DNA of 64,000 nucleotides from positions 1 to 64,000 of the forward strand of contig NZ_QPKJ02000009.1 of assembly GCF_003344625.1 (NCBI RefSeq). Reading direction: 5' to 3'. A program made the translations under genes and the position numbers. The DNA comes from Solirubrobacter deserti. Its GTDB lineage: Bacteria > Actinomycetota > Thermoleophilia > Solirubrobacterales > Solirubrobacteraceae. Of the stretch, positions 1 through 7,698 are shown piece after piece; within the stretch, counting starts at the first letter, position 1; every line of letters begins with the position of its first letter. The notes under the pieces were generated by a model. The model saw only the letters and a program-made list of their open reading frames with translations. It did not search any database and had not been told where the DNA came from.

Positions 1-112
1 ATCGCTTCCGCCGGAGGTACCGGCAGTAGCGCGGGCCAGGACTGGGCCGTTCAAAGGTACGCAACCGTCGAGAAGCACTACTTCGGTGCTCGGCCGTTGA
101 TGCTGGCGTCGC

Positions 113-349
113 ATGAACTACGCTGCGCCGGTGCGACGACTTTGGAGCTGGCAGCCGTGGGAACTGCCGCCGTGGGGTCGCGCGGTACTGGTCGTTGCGG
201 CGGTGCTCACCGCGGGTGCGCTCGCCTACGCCGATCTTCCCTCGTGGGCGGTCGGGCTGGTCTCCGGGATCACGATCGTGATCGTCGGCGCGCTTCTCGA
301 GGCCTGGCAGCGCAGCCGACGCGAAGACGCCGGACCGCCCGTGCCCTAA
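113..349 (+). CDS. Small membrane protein, unknown
   Basis: I do not recognise a family for this 78-residue protein. It has two hydrophobic stretches (about residues 23-42 and 47-63) separated by a short loop, then a charged tail rich in Arg and Glu, which fits a two-pass inner-membrane protein with both ends on the same side. The start is an ATG with no convincing Shine-Dalgarno sequence. Nothing upstream is visible apart from the window edge, and the IS3 element begins 140 bp downstream, so it may have lost its original neighbours. Overlapping frames are Arg-rich and look like shadows. Existence is moderately likely, function unknown. Confidence 0.4.
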   Translation: MNYAAPVRRLWSWQPWELPPWGRAVLVVAAVLTAGALAYADLPSWAVGLVSGITIVIVGALLEAWQRSRREDAGPPVP

Positions 350-488
350 GTGCGTCGGATCGACTAGGCCTGGAGCCGAGTCGCCGTTCGGCGAGACACA
401 CTAGTCCAAGCGCTGACGCACGCAAACCTGGCGGAGAGCCGGGCTACAAAGCAAGCGGTGAGAAGGGTCCCTTCGTCGAAGAGCGCCC

Positions 489-502
489 TGGCGTGGACCC
501 CG
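489..502 (+). repeat. IS3 left terminal inverted repeat
   Basis: TGGCGTGGACCCCG at the left end matches the reverse complement of 1792-1805 (TGGCGCGGACCCCG) with one mismatch. Similarity continues inward with small gaps (both arms go on with GTTG-rich sequence and then CAGT). Confidence 0.75.
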
Positions 503-515
503 TTGGTGTTGTCAG

Positions 516-1378
516 TCAGGCTGCGGGGGTTAGGTGGTCGTCGTGATCTTTCCAGGTGTGGGCGACCTCGGCCGGGGTCTTGTAGGCCAGGCCGCTGTGC
601 GGGCGGTGGTGGTAGGAGGCGATGTAGGCGCCGATCGTGGCGCGGGCTTGGTCGAGGGTCTCGAACTCTTCGCGCCAGATGCAGCGCAGCTTGAGCTTTG
701 AGAACCAGGACTCGATGAAGGCCTGGCTCTCGGGGTCGCGGTAGCCGCCGCGGCGATGCGTGATCCCGAGCTCGCTGAGGCGGCCGCGGAACTTTCGGCT
801 GGTGTAGGCGCTGCCGTTGTCGGTTTCGAGCGTGAGCATGCCGGAGCGATGCCGCGCTCGACGGCAGCGTGCTCGATGACCGCGGTCGCTTCTTGCTGGC
901 GGCAGCGCAGGTCCAAGGACCAGCCAGCGATCTCGCGCGTGCAGCAGTCGATCGCGGCGTTCAGATAGGTCCAGCCGTGCTCGGCGACCCAGACGCTGGT
1001 CATGTCCAGATGCCAGAGCTCGTCCGGGCGGGTGACCTGAAAGAAGCCCGGCCGGCGCCGGCGACCCTCGCTGCGGACCGGTTGCAGCAGCCGGTGCTCG
1101 CGCATCAACCGCTGGCAGCGCTTGCGGTTGATCGGCTTGCCCGCGCGCCGCGAAGCGATCGCGGCGATCATCCGCGTGCCGTCCGTGGCGTGCTCGTCCT
1201 CGCGCGCGACGGCCAACACCACCCGGTCGAGCTCGTCCAACGGGCGCCGGTGGCCGCGCGGCGGGCGGCGCGGGCGGCGGTAGATGGCTTGGCGGCTGAT
1301 GCCCGCGACCCTGGCGACCAGGGCGGCGGGGCGACCTTGCGCGACCAACTCGCGGGACCGGGTGACGCGCTCACTCAC
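516..1378 (-). pseudogene. IS3 orfB transposase, frameshifted
   Basis: DDE-type integrase/transposase (rve superfamily) of an IS3 element. A GTG start at 1378 overlaps the orfA stop by four bases. The first frame carries an N-terminal helical region and the first catalytic Asp in WHLDMTSVW. Near position 841 the frame is lost; the following frame contains the second Asp in TDNGSAYTS, the catalytic Glu in AFIESWF and the normal C-terminus (HRPHSGLAY). Restoring one G just before the ATGCTCACG joins both parts into about 287 residues, the usual orfB length. This break lies inside orfB, so it is not the programmed frameshift known between orfA and orfB. It is either a true inactivating mutation or a sequencing indel in a G/C run. 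Confidence 0.85.
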
Positions 1379-1674
1379 TCCCAGCCCCGCAAGAGTTCCC
1401 CCGCGACCTCCACCTCCATCGTCTTGCGACCCAGAGCGCGCTCGAGCTTGGCGACCTGACCCCGGAGCTCGTCGACTTCGGTGCGCTCGGGCTTCCCGGA
1501 CAGGCGTTCGGCGCCAGCCGCGAGGAACTGCTCGCGCCACTTGCGCAGCAGGCTCTCGGAGATCTCGTGCTCGCGGCAGAGCTGCGCGACGGTCTTCGGG
1601 CCGCGCAGCGACGCGAGCACGATCTCGGTCTTCTGCTGCGCGCTGAACTTGCGGTACTTGCGGGTCTCGCTCAA
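1375..1674 (-). CDS. IS3 orfA (helix-turn-helix transposase subunit)
   Basis: A 99-residue IS3 orfA protein that binds the element ends and, with orfB, forms the transposase. The N-terminal half is the InsE/OrfA-type HTH (motif KTEIVLASLRG, then the recognition helix around AQLCREHEISESLLRKW). The C-terminal third is a predicted leucine-zipper coiled coil (VDELRGQVAKLERALGRK). The start is TTG at 1674 with an AGGA a few bases upstream. Its stop overlaps the orfB GTG by four bases, consistent with coupled or frameshift expression in this family. Confidence 0.85.
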   Translation of the reverse strand: MSETRKYRKFSAQQKTEIVLASLRGPKTVAQLCREHEISESLLRKWREQFLAAGAERLSGKPERTEVDELRGQVAKLERALGRKTMEVEVAGELLRGWE

Positions 1675-1791
1675 CGGATCCTCTCGATCAGTAGAGCAGC
1701 CATCCTCCGATCCCGCCCGGACGGAGCTTCACGCCAGCACAGAGCGGGAGAAGTCCTCTCAAACAGGATCAGAGAACTGTCAACAACCGAT

Positions 1792-1805
1792 CGGGGTCCG
1801 CGCCA
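1792..1805 (-). repeat. IS3 right terminal inverted repeat
   Basis: Partner of 489-502. Read on the minus strand it gives TGGCGCGGACCCCG. It lies about 120 bp upstream of the orfA start, leaving room for the transposase promoter. Confidence 0.75.
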
Positions 1806-1877
1806 CGTCGAGCCCCGGCGGCGCCCATTGCGGACGTGGCCAGAGCGTTTCGCGCGAGCCCTGCTTATGGTGGCGAG

Positions 1878-2051
1878 ATGAACCCTCAGGAGAACGAACG
1901 GCTCTTGGCGCATCTCGAGTTGCAGGCGCGGACGTTGGCTGCTCAGGCCGCGCTGGCTCAGCTGGACGACAGCAAGACCGATGATCTGCTGCCCGAGATT
2001 CGTAGCCAATTGGTCGTCATGGGCGAGACGCTCGACAGCCTCGGGGTGTAG
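1878..2051 (+). CDS. Small charged protein, unknown
   Basis: A 57-residue hypothetical protein. I start it at the ATG at 1878 rather than further upstream because the earlier in-frame start would sit close to the IS end and adds an unlikely Arg/Ala leader. The protein is helical and acidic, with a heptad-like pattern (ENERLLAHLELQARTLAAQ), so a short coiled coil is likely. No family is recognised. Confidence 0.45.
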   Translation: MNPQENERLLAHLELQARTLAAQAALAQLDDSKTDDLLPEIRSQLVVMGETLDSLGV

Positions 2052-2093
2052 CCTCGCGCCGGCTCCGGACAGGCGCAAACGTCGCGAGGCGCT

Positions 2094-2456
2094 GTGCAGG
2101 TCCGCGGGTATGTCGGTCTGGCGATCGCCGTCCTGCCCCGACCGGCGCTTTCAACGGGAGTACCGGGTCAGCCACGGCTCTTTGGCTTGTCCGCAGCCCG
2201 CGAGGTCCTGCGGTCAACGCGCAACATCGACTTGGTGTTCACCGGCGCGGAGTACTTGTCCGCGCCTTGCCACCTACACGGCATCGTCCTCGAGCACGGG
2301 TCAGAGGCGGACCGTGCCGCAATACGAGCTGCGACGGGCAGCGCTGATGAAGGGCGCGTCTACGTCCTTGTTGCAGAAGGTCGCCGGCATCCGATTAAGG
2401 CTGCGAACTGCAGGATCGACGAGAACGATCGCGACATCTTCCACACGCCGTTTTAG
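2094..2456 (+). CDS. Hypothetical protein
   Basis: A 120-residue reading frame with a GTG start. The C-terminal two-thirds reads like real protein, with mixed composition and ordered alternation (NIDLVFTGAEYL, GRVYVLVAEGRRH, ENDRDIFHTPF), unlike the Arg/Pro-rich shadows in other frames. No family is recognised. The first 25 residues are doubtful and the true start could be internal. Confidence 0.35.
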   Translation: MQVRGYVGLAIAVLPRPALSTGVPGQPRLFGLSAAREVLRSTRNIDLVFTGAEYLSAPCHLHGIVLEHGSEADRAAIRAATGSADEGRVYVLVAEGRRHPIKAANCRIDENDRDIFHTPF

Positions 2457-2987
2457 ACGCCGGCCCGAGTCGCAGCGCCGATGAACGAGGCGAGGTCGAA
2501 AGGGTCGCTTCGTTCGCCCCTGGAGTGGGCTGCTCGCGGTCACGGCCTGCGACTGTCCCGGCTCCGCCGACCGTCCGAAACCGTGATATCCGGCCTGGCG
2601 CGCGCGGACGCACGCACGGGCAGGCTCGCCCATGGTCGATCGCCGGAGCGTCGTTCGCGAGCACCACGGGTGACGAGTTCTTGTGGCTTCGGCGTGCCGC
2701 CATGGACTCTGGGCTGCCGGATGTTGTCGTCGCTCAAAGCCTGCGGCACGTCTAGCGTCCCTTAGTCTCCGGTGACAGCGAGATCGTTCGCACCCGCAGG
2801 CGCGAACGGCTATCCGCTACGGCGTGGGGAGCGTTGGCCTACTCTCCGCCGACGGCCTGGGACTCGGTGTGGTTTGCGTCGGCCGGCCGCCGCAGTGGTC
2901 GCACCCGCCCGCTCCGCCAGCGACCGCGCTGGAATGTCGGGCGGCCGGGCTGGGAAGCGTTCAGGACCGAGCGCCCTCGAACGGGAC
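2457..2987. other. Stretch without a supported gene
   Basis: About 530 bp with only short frames of Arg/Pro-rich shadow type. One frame ending at 2755 (ending DVVVAQSLRHV) looks faintly protein-like and may be a worn gene remnant, but nothing can be named. Confidence 0.5.
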
Positions 2988-3240
2988 TCATGACATGTAG
3001 CGGCTCGGGACTCCGAGCAGCTTGAGGGGCGTCCAGCGGAGCACGATCACGCGCGGGACGCCCGGCAGCCGCCGGCGCCGGGCTTCGTCGCCGCCAGCCG
3101 TCGCCGACGGGCACGGGCAACCGCAGCTAGGCGCCGTAGATGATCCGCGCGGGCTCGACGGCCGCCACGTCTGGCGCGCTGAGCAGGTCCTCGGCCTGGT
3201 CACGCAGGATGAACGCCGACGGACGGGCGCCGTGGTCCCG
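2988..3240 (-). pseudogene. Remnant of a glycosyltransferase-like gene
   Basis: Two protein-like fragments lie head to tail on the minus strand in different frames. The first (about 3233 to 3127) reads ILRDQAEDLLSAPDVAAVEP and then ARIIYGA before a stop. The second (about 3080 to 2988) reads LPGVPRVIVLRWTPLKLLG and then VPSRYMS. Their order and phrasing resemble the N-terminus of glycosyltransferases I recall from related actinobacteria (Asp/Leu-rich start, a VEP-R-YG motif, then a PRVIVL strand), but the rest of the enzyme is absent. The family assignment is recollection only. Confidence 0.3.
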
Positions 3241-3386
3241 CGCCGGTGCGTGAGGCGGTCAGCCGCGCGTGAACTCCACGACGACGTCGACACCGACCAG
3301 CGCGCCCGCGCGGCCTAACGAGGCGCGCGCCGCCCACTCGGCGCGCGCGCAGGGAAGAAGAGCCCGTCTTGCTGTAGCTTCGGGCC

Positions 3387-3944
3387 TCAAGGATCCGTCG
3401 TCGTGAGCGAGAAAACGAGCGTTGCGGTATAGGGCAGCCCGCTGATCGCTTCGCCGGCTACCTCCTGCTTGAACGTCACTGCGACCGGCTCGTTCGCCAC
3501 GGGAGCGGACCACGTCTGGATGGCGGTCGGCTCGGTGAAGCCACCGACGACGGAGTACGGCTGCCCGGTGCCGCTGGCGCTCGTGGCGGCCACCTGCAGG
3601 GGCCGCTGGAGGTACCAGATCCATTGGCGAGGGCCGAACGCGACGAGACGGGTGGGAGTGGCAGTCCTCGCGTCCGCCACGCGCAGGACCGCGTTGCCGG
3701 CGGTCGATGTGACGGTGAGCGTGCGGTCAGTCGTCTGCTCGCCGGTGAACGCGTTCGGGAACGTCATCCGCACCTCGGTCGACGGCAGCGACAGCGAGAG
3801 CGTCTCGGCGACGGTGCCGCCCGTGCCCATCGTCACTGTGGCGGACGTGGCCGCCACAGTGCGTTCGGCGCCGCGGGCCGTGGCGCCAAACGTCATGACG
3901 GAGATCGCGAGCATCGCGGTCATCGGTCCGAGTCTTCTCAGCAT
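3387..3944 (-). CDS. Secreted protein, unknown
   Basis: A 185-residue exported protein of unknown function. I choose the ATG at 3944 because an AGGAG lies 9 bases upstream and the protein then begins with a proper signal peptide (MLRRLGPMTAMLAISVMTFG, with cleavage likely after ATARGA). The mature part is rich in Thr, Val and Ser with strand-like alternation and no Cys, which suggests a beta-sandwich. A Trp pair (RQWIWYLQRP) stands out. It has no close neighbours. WxL-like or other beta-rich surface domains are possible, but I cannot assign one. Confidence 0.65.
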   Translation of the reverse strand: MLRRLGPMTAMLAISVMTFGATARGAERTVAATSATVTMGTGGTVAETLSLSLPSTEVRMTFPNAFTGEQTTDRTLTVTSTAGNAVLRVADARTATPTRLVAFGPRQWIWYLQRPLQVAATSASGTGQPYSVVGGFTEPTAIQTWSAPVANEPVAVTFKQEVAGEAISGLPYTATLVFSLTTTDP

Positions 3945-4100
3945 GCGACTGCGCTCCTGACTGTCGGCCGCGCGCCGGCTCGCCGTGACCGAACACGCGA
4001 GATGTGACGCAGGTCGCCCACGACGCTCGAACGTAGTCAGACGCAGGTCCGAAAGAAGACGCGGCACGCGGCACGCGTCTCACCGGTTCGGACGTGCAAC

Positions 4101-4480
4101 TCATTTCAGCCGGGCGAGGAGCGGCTCGAGGCCTCCGCGTCATAACTCGGCGTGACGCGGATCGTCAGCTCCGAGCGCGATCAGGTTCAGGACCGTGAGC
4201 CGGTTCAGCGCGAACTGGAAGGCGAGCGCCTTGGCACTCGGACGCGTAGTCGCGGGCCATGCGGAAGCTCCAGCCGCCGTCCGTCGCCGCCGACGCGCAA
4301 CGCGCCGCGTTCCTTCAGGACACTCCCAGATCCGCGCACGCAGCGACGAGAGTACGGTCCAGCGCAGGGACGAGTGCCGTCGCGCCCGCGAAGGCGGGTT
4401 GTGCGTCCTCGAACGTCTGGGACTGACCTCTCCGTTGCTGAAGCATCGGCTCCGTCAATCGAGACTCCCTCGCAAGGAGC
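4101..4480 (-). pseudogene. Decayed coding remnant
   Basis: On the minus strand three successive frames give protein-like text: FAGATALVPALDRTLVAAC near 4400, GGWSFRMARDYAS near 4260, then AKALAFQFALNRLTVLNLIA and GADDPRHAEL ending at a TGA at 4140-4142. The same frame resumes after that TGA (GLEPLLARLK) to a second stop at 4101. At least two frameshifts and one in-frame stop are implied. I cannot name the family. The other frames are Arg-rich shadows. Confidence 0.35.
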
Positions 4481-4506
4481 GCCTTCTTAGGGCTAAGGAG
4501 GCCACG

Positions 4507-4569
4507 ATGACTGAGGCGCTTATCCTTCTGTGCCTCGTGTTGCTGCTGCTCCTCATTCGGAGCCTGTAG
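4507..4569 (+). CDS. 20-residue hydrophobic micro-protein
   Basis: A tiny frame, MTEALILLCLVLLLLLIRSL, preceded by a near-perfect Shine-Dalgarno (TAAGGAGG, 4494-4501) five bases before the ATG. Residues 5-17 are almost all Leu, Ile, Val or Cys, so it would insert as a single short membrane helix with an Arg-Ser-Leu tail. A GC-rich hairpin follows 8 bases after the stop. The combination of a strong ribosome site, a clean hydrophobic helix and an immediate terminator-like hairpin makes a translated single-pass micropeptide plausible. No homology is recognisable at this size. Confidence 0.5.
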   Translation: MTEALILLCLVLLLLLIRSL

Positions 4570-4577
4570 TCCCGGAA

Positions 4578-4598
4578 GGGCCCCGGACATCGGGGCCC
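4578..4598 (+). terminator. Hairpin after micro-ORF
   Basis: GGGCCCCG and CGGGGCCC form an 8-bp perfect stem around a 5-base loop just after the stop of the 20-residue ORF. There is no T-run. Confidence 0.45.
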
Positions 4599-4883
4599 AG
4601 ACGGGCGCTTGAATTCGTGGCGCTCACCCGCGCGCTCGCGCTCTCCACTCAAGTGATCTGGTCTTGCCGCTGGTTTCGCGCCGACGAAACACAGGGTCAG
4701 GGCGGCGCAAGGGGGCCACTCGACCCTGCCACACAGCCGCTCCTGGCCTACGCCGCCCACGCGCCCGCGCGCCTTCGAGCTGGCCTTATGTCCCCGGCTG
4801 GCGGCGGGAGCCTCAAGGGACTTCCTACGTCTCGGCTGGCCGGTCCGTGGGTGGCGTCTTGTGCGGTGTGGGTCTGGTGGCGC

Positions 4884-5600
4884 TCAATTGGTCGTGGTCA
4901 CGGGGACGCCTGGGCCGATCCGTTCGGCGAGCCAGCGGATGGCGGTGTCGCTGAGGCGTACGCAGCCGTGCGAGACGTTGCTGCTGAGCGTGCCGGTGAG
5001 GTGGTTGGTGCCATGGAGCGCGATCTGTCCGGGTCCACCGGCGAATTCTTGGAGGACGTCCGAGCGGGCGCTGGTGGCGAGGGCGTAGGGTCCGCCTGCG
5101 GCCGTGGCGGACAGGCGCATGGTCTCTTCGATGAATGACCGGCCACGTGGCGTCGGGGTGGCGGGCGCTCCGATGATGGCTCGAAAGCGCCGCTGTCGGG
5201 CGCCGTTGCGGTAGGCGGTGACGCTGCGCTGGGAGAGGTCGACGTGCAGGTGCCACGGGGTCGACGTGGGCTCGGTGCGGTACGTGCGGATCCAGGCTTT
5301 GTGCCCGTTGGGGCGCCCGGGAAGCATCACCCGTACCCACCCGCGACGGGCGGGTCCAATGACGGGCAGGACTGTGCGCACACGGGTCAGTGGGCGGCGG
5401 GCGGACACGGTCTCGACGGTGTTCGCGCTCGCGCGCGGAGCAGTTCGGGCGACGTGCGGCCCGCTCAACACGACCAGCGGTTGCTCGGCGGGAACGGCGG
5501 CTCGAGCGGGCGTCGTGCCCGCACCGGTCGCCGTGATCAGCGTGAGGCCGAGGAGCGCCAGCTTCCCCCGGCCGAGGCCGGAGGAATAGGTGACGGTCAT
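4884..5600 (-). CDS. L,D-transpeptidase (YkuD), secreted
   Basis: A 238-residue exported L,D-transpeptidase that would cross-link peptidoglycan stems (3-3 links) or attach proteins to them. The signal peptide covers about residues 1-35. A basic SH3-like region follows (about 55-105, ending GHKAWIRTY), then the YkuD domain (about 112-238). The catalytic signature is visible: HGTNHLTG, 12 residues on SHGCVRLSD with the nucleophile Cys, then the usual IGPGVPV ending. The ATG at 5600 overlaps the stop of the upstream DUF3494 gene (ATGA), so the two are translationally coupled. A longer upstream in-frame extension is Arg-rich and belongs to a shadow of that gene. Confidence 0.9.
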   Translation of the reverse strand: MTVTYSSGLGRGKLALLGLTLITATGAGTTPARAAVPAEQPLVVLSGPHVARTAPRASANTVETVSARRPLTRVRTVLPVIGPARRGWVRVMLPGRPNGHKAWIRTYRTEPTSTPWHLHVDLSQRSVTAYRNGARQRRFRAIIGAPATPTPRGRSFIEETMRLSATAAGGPYALATSARSDVLQEFAGGPGQIALHGTNHLTGTLSSNVSHGCVRLSDTAIRWLAERIGPGVPVTTTN

Positions 5601-6766
5601 CCTGTGAAACGCGCCGGTCCGTACGTCGGGCGCAACGCGACGGACGCGCACGCGCGGTATCCGAGCGTCAGCGTGCGCGCCGGCGTGGCGTCCTTGAAGG
5701 TCACTCGCGCTGTGACCTTGTGGCGCCCGGGCAGGCCGCGGACGAACAGGCGGAACGGAGACTTGCTGGCCCCACGGACGACGCGGCCGTCGAGGCGGTA
5801 CACGACGCGCTCGATCTGGCGGCCGCGGATGGTTGCGGTGAAGCCGGCCGCGCAGGCGGGCTGCCCGGACACTGCTCTCGGCGGCGTGCGGGTCCACACC
5901 GCGGTGCCGTTACGGGTCACGGTCCTGGTGCCGCCCGCGCCCGGCGCCGTGGGGGACCCGGGAGCGGAACCTGGAGCCGTGAGGCCCGTCGGCGGCAGGG
6001 GCGTGACCGGCGGCTCGGGCGTGACCGGCGGCTCGGGCGGGGCCGACGACGTGCCCGGGCACATCGAGGCGTCGATGACGTTGTTGATGAGGCTGATCTG
6101 CCCGCTGGACGCAAGCAGGCGCCCCTGGACGGTGGCGGCGTTGTTGAGCGAGATCGACGCGGCGGCCATCAGGTTGCCTTGGAACGCCGTGCCGGTACCG
6201 AGCGTCGCGCTCGTGCCGATCTGCCAGTAGACGTTGCACGGCGTCGCGGCACCGACGAGGTTGACCCGGCTGACGCTCGCCGTCGTGAGCGCGGACCCGA
6301 TCTGGAACACGAACTGCGCGTCCGGGTTGTTCTGCGCGTCGAGCGTGAGCGTGCCGGTCAACTGAGCCGAGGACGTGAACCTGTAGGCACCGGGGGTGAG
6401 CAACAGGCCGCCCAGGTCGGTGCCCGAGAGATCGGAGGTCAGCGGCTGCCCCGCGGCGACGCCATAGGCGTTGGTCAGGTCGGCCTGCGCTTGTTGGGCG
6501 ACGGCGTCGTTGGCGTGCACCGCGCCGTTGAGGGTTGCGATGCCGAAGCCCGTCAAAGCGGTGCCGGGCCACACACCGAGCTCGCCGTTGAGCACGGACG
6601 GTCCGGTGTTGGTGACCGCCGACCCTCCGAGGACCACGAAGGGCGAGGCGGTGGCCAGGTTGACCGGTGCTGCGGAGGCGCCAGCCGGGACGGCGAGCAA
6701 CGCGCACCCGACGGCGAGGACCGTTCCCAAGCACCGAAGGCGGTTAGGACGGATCGTATGGGACAT
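5597..6766 (-). CDS. DUF3494 (ice-binding-like) surface protein
   Basis: A 389-residue secreted protein. The start is the ATG at 6766, preceded by AAAGG; an earlier in-frame start lacks support. The signal peptide is about residues 1-33 (cleavage near GASA). Residues about 35-240 form the DUF3494 beta-solenoid, recognised by phrases typical of the family: SPFVVLGGSAVTNTGPSV, AQADLTNAYG, LTPGAYRF, DAQFVFQIGS, CNVYWQIGTSATLGTG and AATVQGRLLA. Then come a Pro-rich linker with PPVTPEPPVTPLPP and a C-terminal beta domain (about 300-389) with a Cys pair. DUF3494 includes ice-binding adhesins, but many members in non-polar bacteria have no shown ice activity. Coupling to an L,D-transpeptidase suggests a wall-linked protein. 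Confidence 0.88.
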   Translation of the reverse strand: MSHTIRPNRLRCLGTVLAVGCALLAVPAGASAAPVNLATASPFVVLGGSAVTNTGPSVLNGELGVWPGTALTGFGIATLNGAVHANDAVAQQAQADLTNAYGVAAGQPLTSDLSGTDLGGLLLTPGAYRFTSSAQLTGTLTLDAQNNPDAQFVFQIGSALTTASVSRVNLVGAATPCNVYWQIGTSATLGTGTAFQGNLMAAASISLNNAATVQGRLLASSGQISLINNVIDASMCPGTSSAPPEPPVTPEPPVTPLPPTGLTAPGSAPGSPTAPGAGGTRTVTRNGTAVWTRTPPRAVSGQPACAAGFTATIRGRQIERVVYRLDGRVVRGASKSPFRLFVRGLPGRHKVTARVTFKDATPARTLTLGYRACASVALRPTYGPARFTG

Positions 6767-6874
6767 GTGAGCCTTTCTGCCGGCGGGCTGCGCGGGCAAT
6801 GTCTTCGAAGCCGGCACGCGAAGGCGTACTGGGGGACTGTGGTGGGTGCGGCGATGCCTCGCGGTGGCGCGGCC

Positions 6875-7126
6875 CTATGACTGGCAGCCGCGGCGGAGAA
6901 GCTCGTCGAGTGCGCCCGGTGTGACGGTGCTGATCTGCGTCAGGTCGAACGTCAGTGCGTGCGCGCTGGCCGCGGCGGTCGCGGCCGCGTCGTCGATGTC
7001 CTCGATGGTCGTGCGGTCGAGGACGCCGAGCACGGTGATGTGGGTTCGCGCCAGCGCCGGCCGACAGCACACGTCAAGGCGGTGCCACGCTTCGCGCTCG
7101 GCGCGGCTTTTGTCGGGGACGGTCAT
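6875..7126 (-). CDS. STAS-like mini-protein
   Basis: An 83-residue protein whose second half (ALTFDLTQISTVTPGALDELL) looks like the core of a STAS/anti-sigma-antagonist fold: a strand ending in D-L-T, then a helix. The usual phosphorylated Ser/Thr motif (DSSG-like) is here STVTPGA, so phosphorylation is uncertain. The ATG at 7126 overlaps the stop of the secreted CAP-domain gene (ATGA), so the two are made together although one is cytosolic and the other exported. The assignment rests on short similarity and is tentative. Confidence 0.5.
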   Translation of the reverse strand: MTVPDKSRAEREAWHRLDVCCRPALARTHITVLGVLDRTTIEDIDDAAATAAASAHALTFDLTQISTVTPGALDELLRRGCQS

Positions 7127-7698
7127 AGCGTCACGCCGAAGTCGGCTGTGAACGTGGCGCCGACCCCGGCGTCCTTGGGAATCCCGGCTTGGATGCCGAT
7201 CCCGACCTCGCGATAGGCGGGCTTGAGGATGTTGGCGCGATGTCCGCTGGAGCGCATCCAGGCCGTGTGGATGCCACGGGCGGTCCCGAGGTCGCCGGTT
7301 CCCCAGGCCAGGTTCTCGCCGAGCGACCAGCCGTCGCCGCGCGCGGTGTAGCCGGCGCGGACGATGCGATCCACGAAGGTGGCGCCGCTCGGCGCGGTGT
7401 GCGCGAAGTAGCTGCGTCGGACCATGTCCGACGAGTGGCCCTGCGCGGCGTTGTGCAGCTTGTGGTTCTCGCGCAGCGGCGACAAGTCGCGCGCCGTGCG
7501 CTCGGTGTTGGCCAGGCACATGCTGCCGCGGATCTGGTCGTTGTTGGTCGCGGTCAGGGCGACGTCGGCCGACGGACATAGCCCCTTGACGACCGGGGTG
7601 GTGGCGTGCGCCGACGCGCTGGCGGCAAAGCCGAGGGCGGTGAGGAACGCACTGCAGAGCAATGCGCGAGGAAGCAGCGTGGAGAGGGACGAACGCAT
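7123..7698 (-). CDS. CAP-domain (SCP/PR-1-like) secreted protein
   Basis: A 191-residue exported CAP-superfamily protein. Start at the ATG at 7698 (GGAG upstream); signal peptide about 1-31. The CAP fold is clear: HSSDMVRRSYFAH (first cavity His), SLGENLAWG (CAP signature with Glu), then AWMRSSGHRANILKP with the second His. Known relatives bind lipids or cations or act as wall proteins or proteases; the exact role here is unknown. A second CAP gene with the same architecture sits at 25007-25579 and both have closely matching upstream leaders. It is coupled by ATGA to the downstream STAS-like ORF. Confidence 0.88.
   Translation of the reverse strand: MRSSLSTLLPRALLCSAFLTALGFAASASAHATTPVVKGLCPSADVALTATNNDQIRGSMCLANTERTARDLSPLRENHKLHNAAQGHSSDMVRRSYFAHTAPSGATFVDRIVRAGYTARGDGWSLGENLAWGTGDLGTARGIHTAWMRSSGHRANILKPAYREVGIGIQAGIPKDAGVGATFTADFGVTL

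Larger units (their letters stand above)
489..1805 (-). mobile_element. IS3-family insertion sequence, 1317 bp
   Basis: A complete-looking IS3-type element: a small orfA, an overlapping orfB with a DDE integrase core, and short terminal inverted repeats. Both ends begin TGGCG and share GGACCCCG. The two orfs read leftward. Flanking bases do not show an obvious target duplication, which suggests an old insertion or rearranged flanks. orfB carries an extra frameshift, so as read here the copy should not make active transposase. Confidence 0.85.

Noticed and set aside
838..848. Programmed frameshift in the IS3 transposase
   Set aside because: In this family the programmed shift lies at the orfA/orfB overlap; this one is inside the catalytic core with no slippery heptamer.
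2525..2755. Short frame ending DVVVAQSLRHV
   Set aside because: Only about 30 residues look protein-like, with no ribosome site or family; too little to call.
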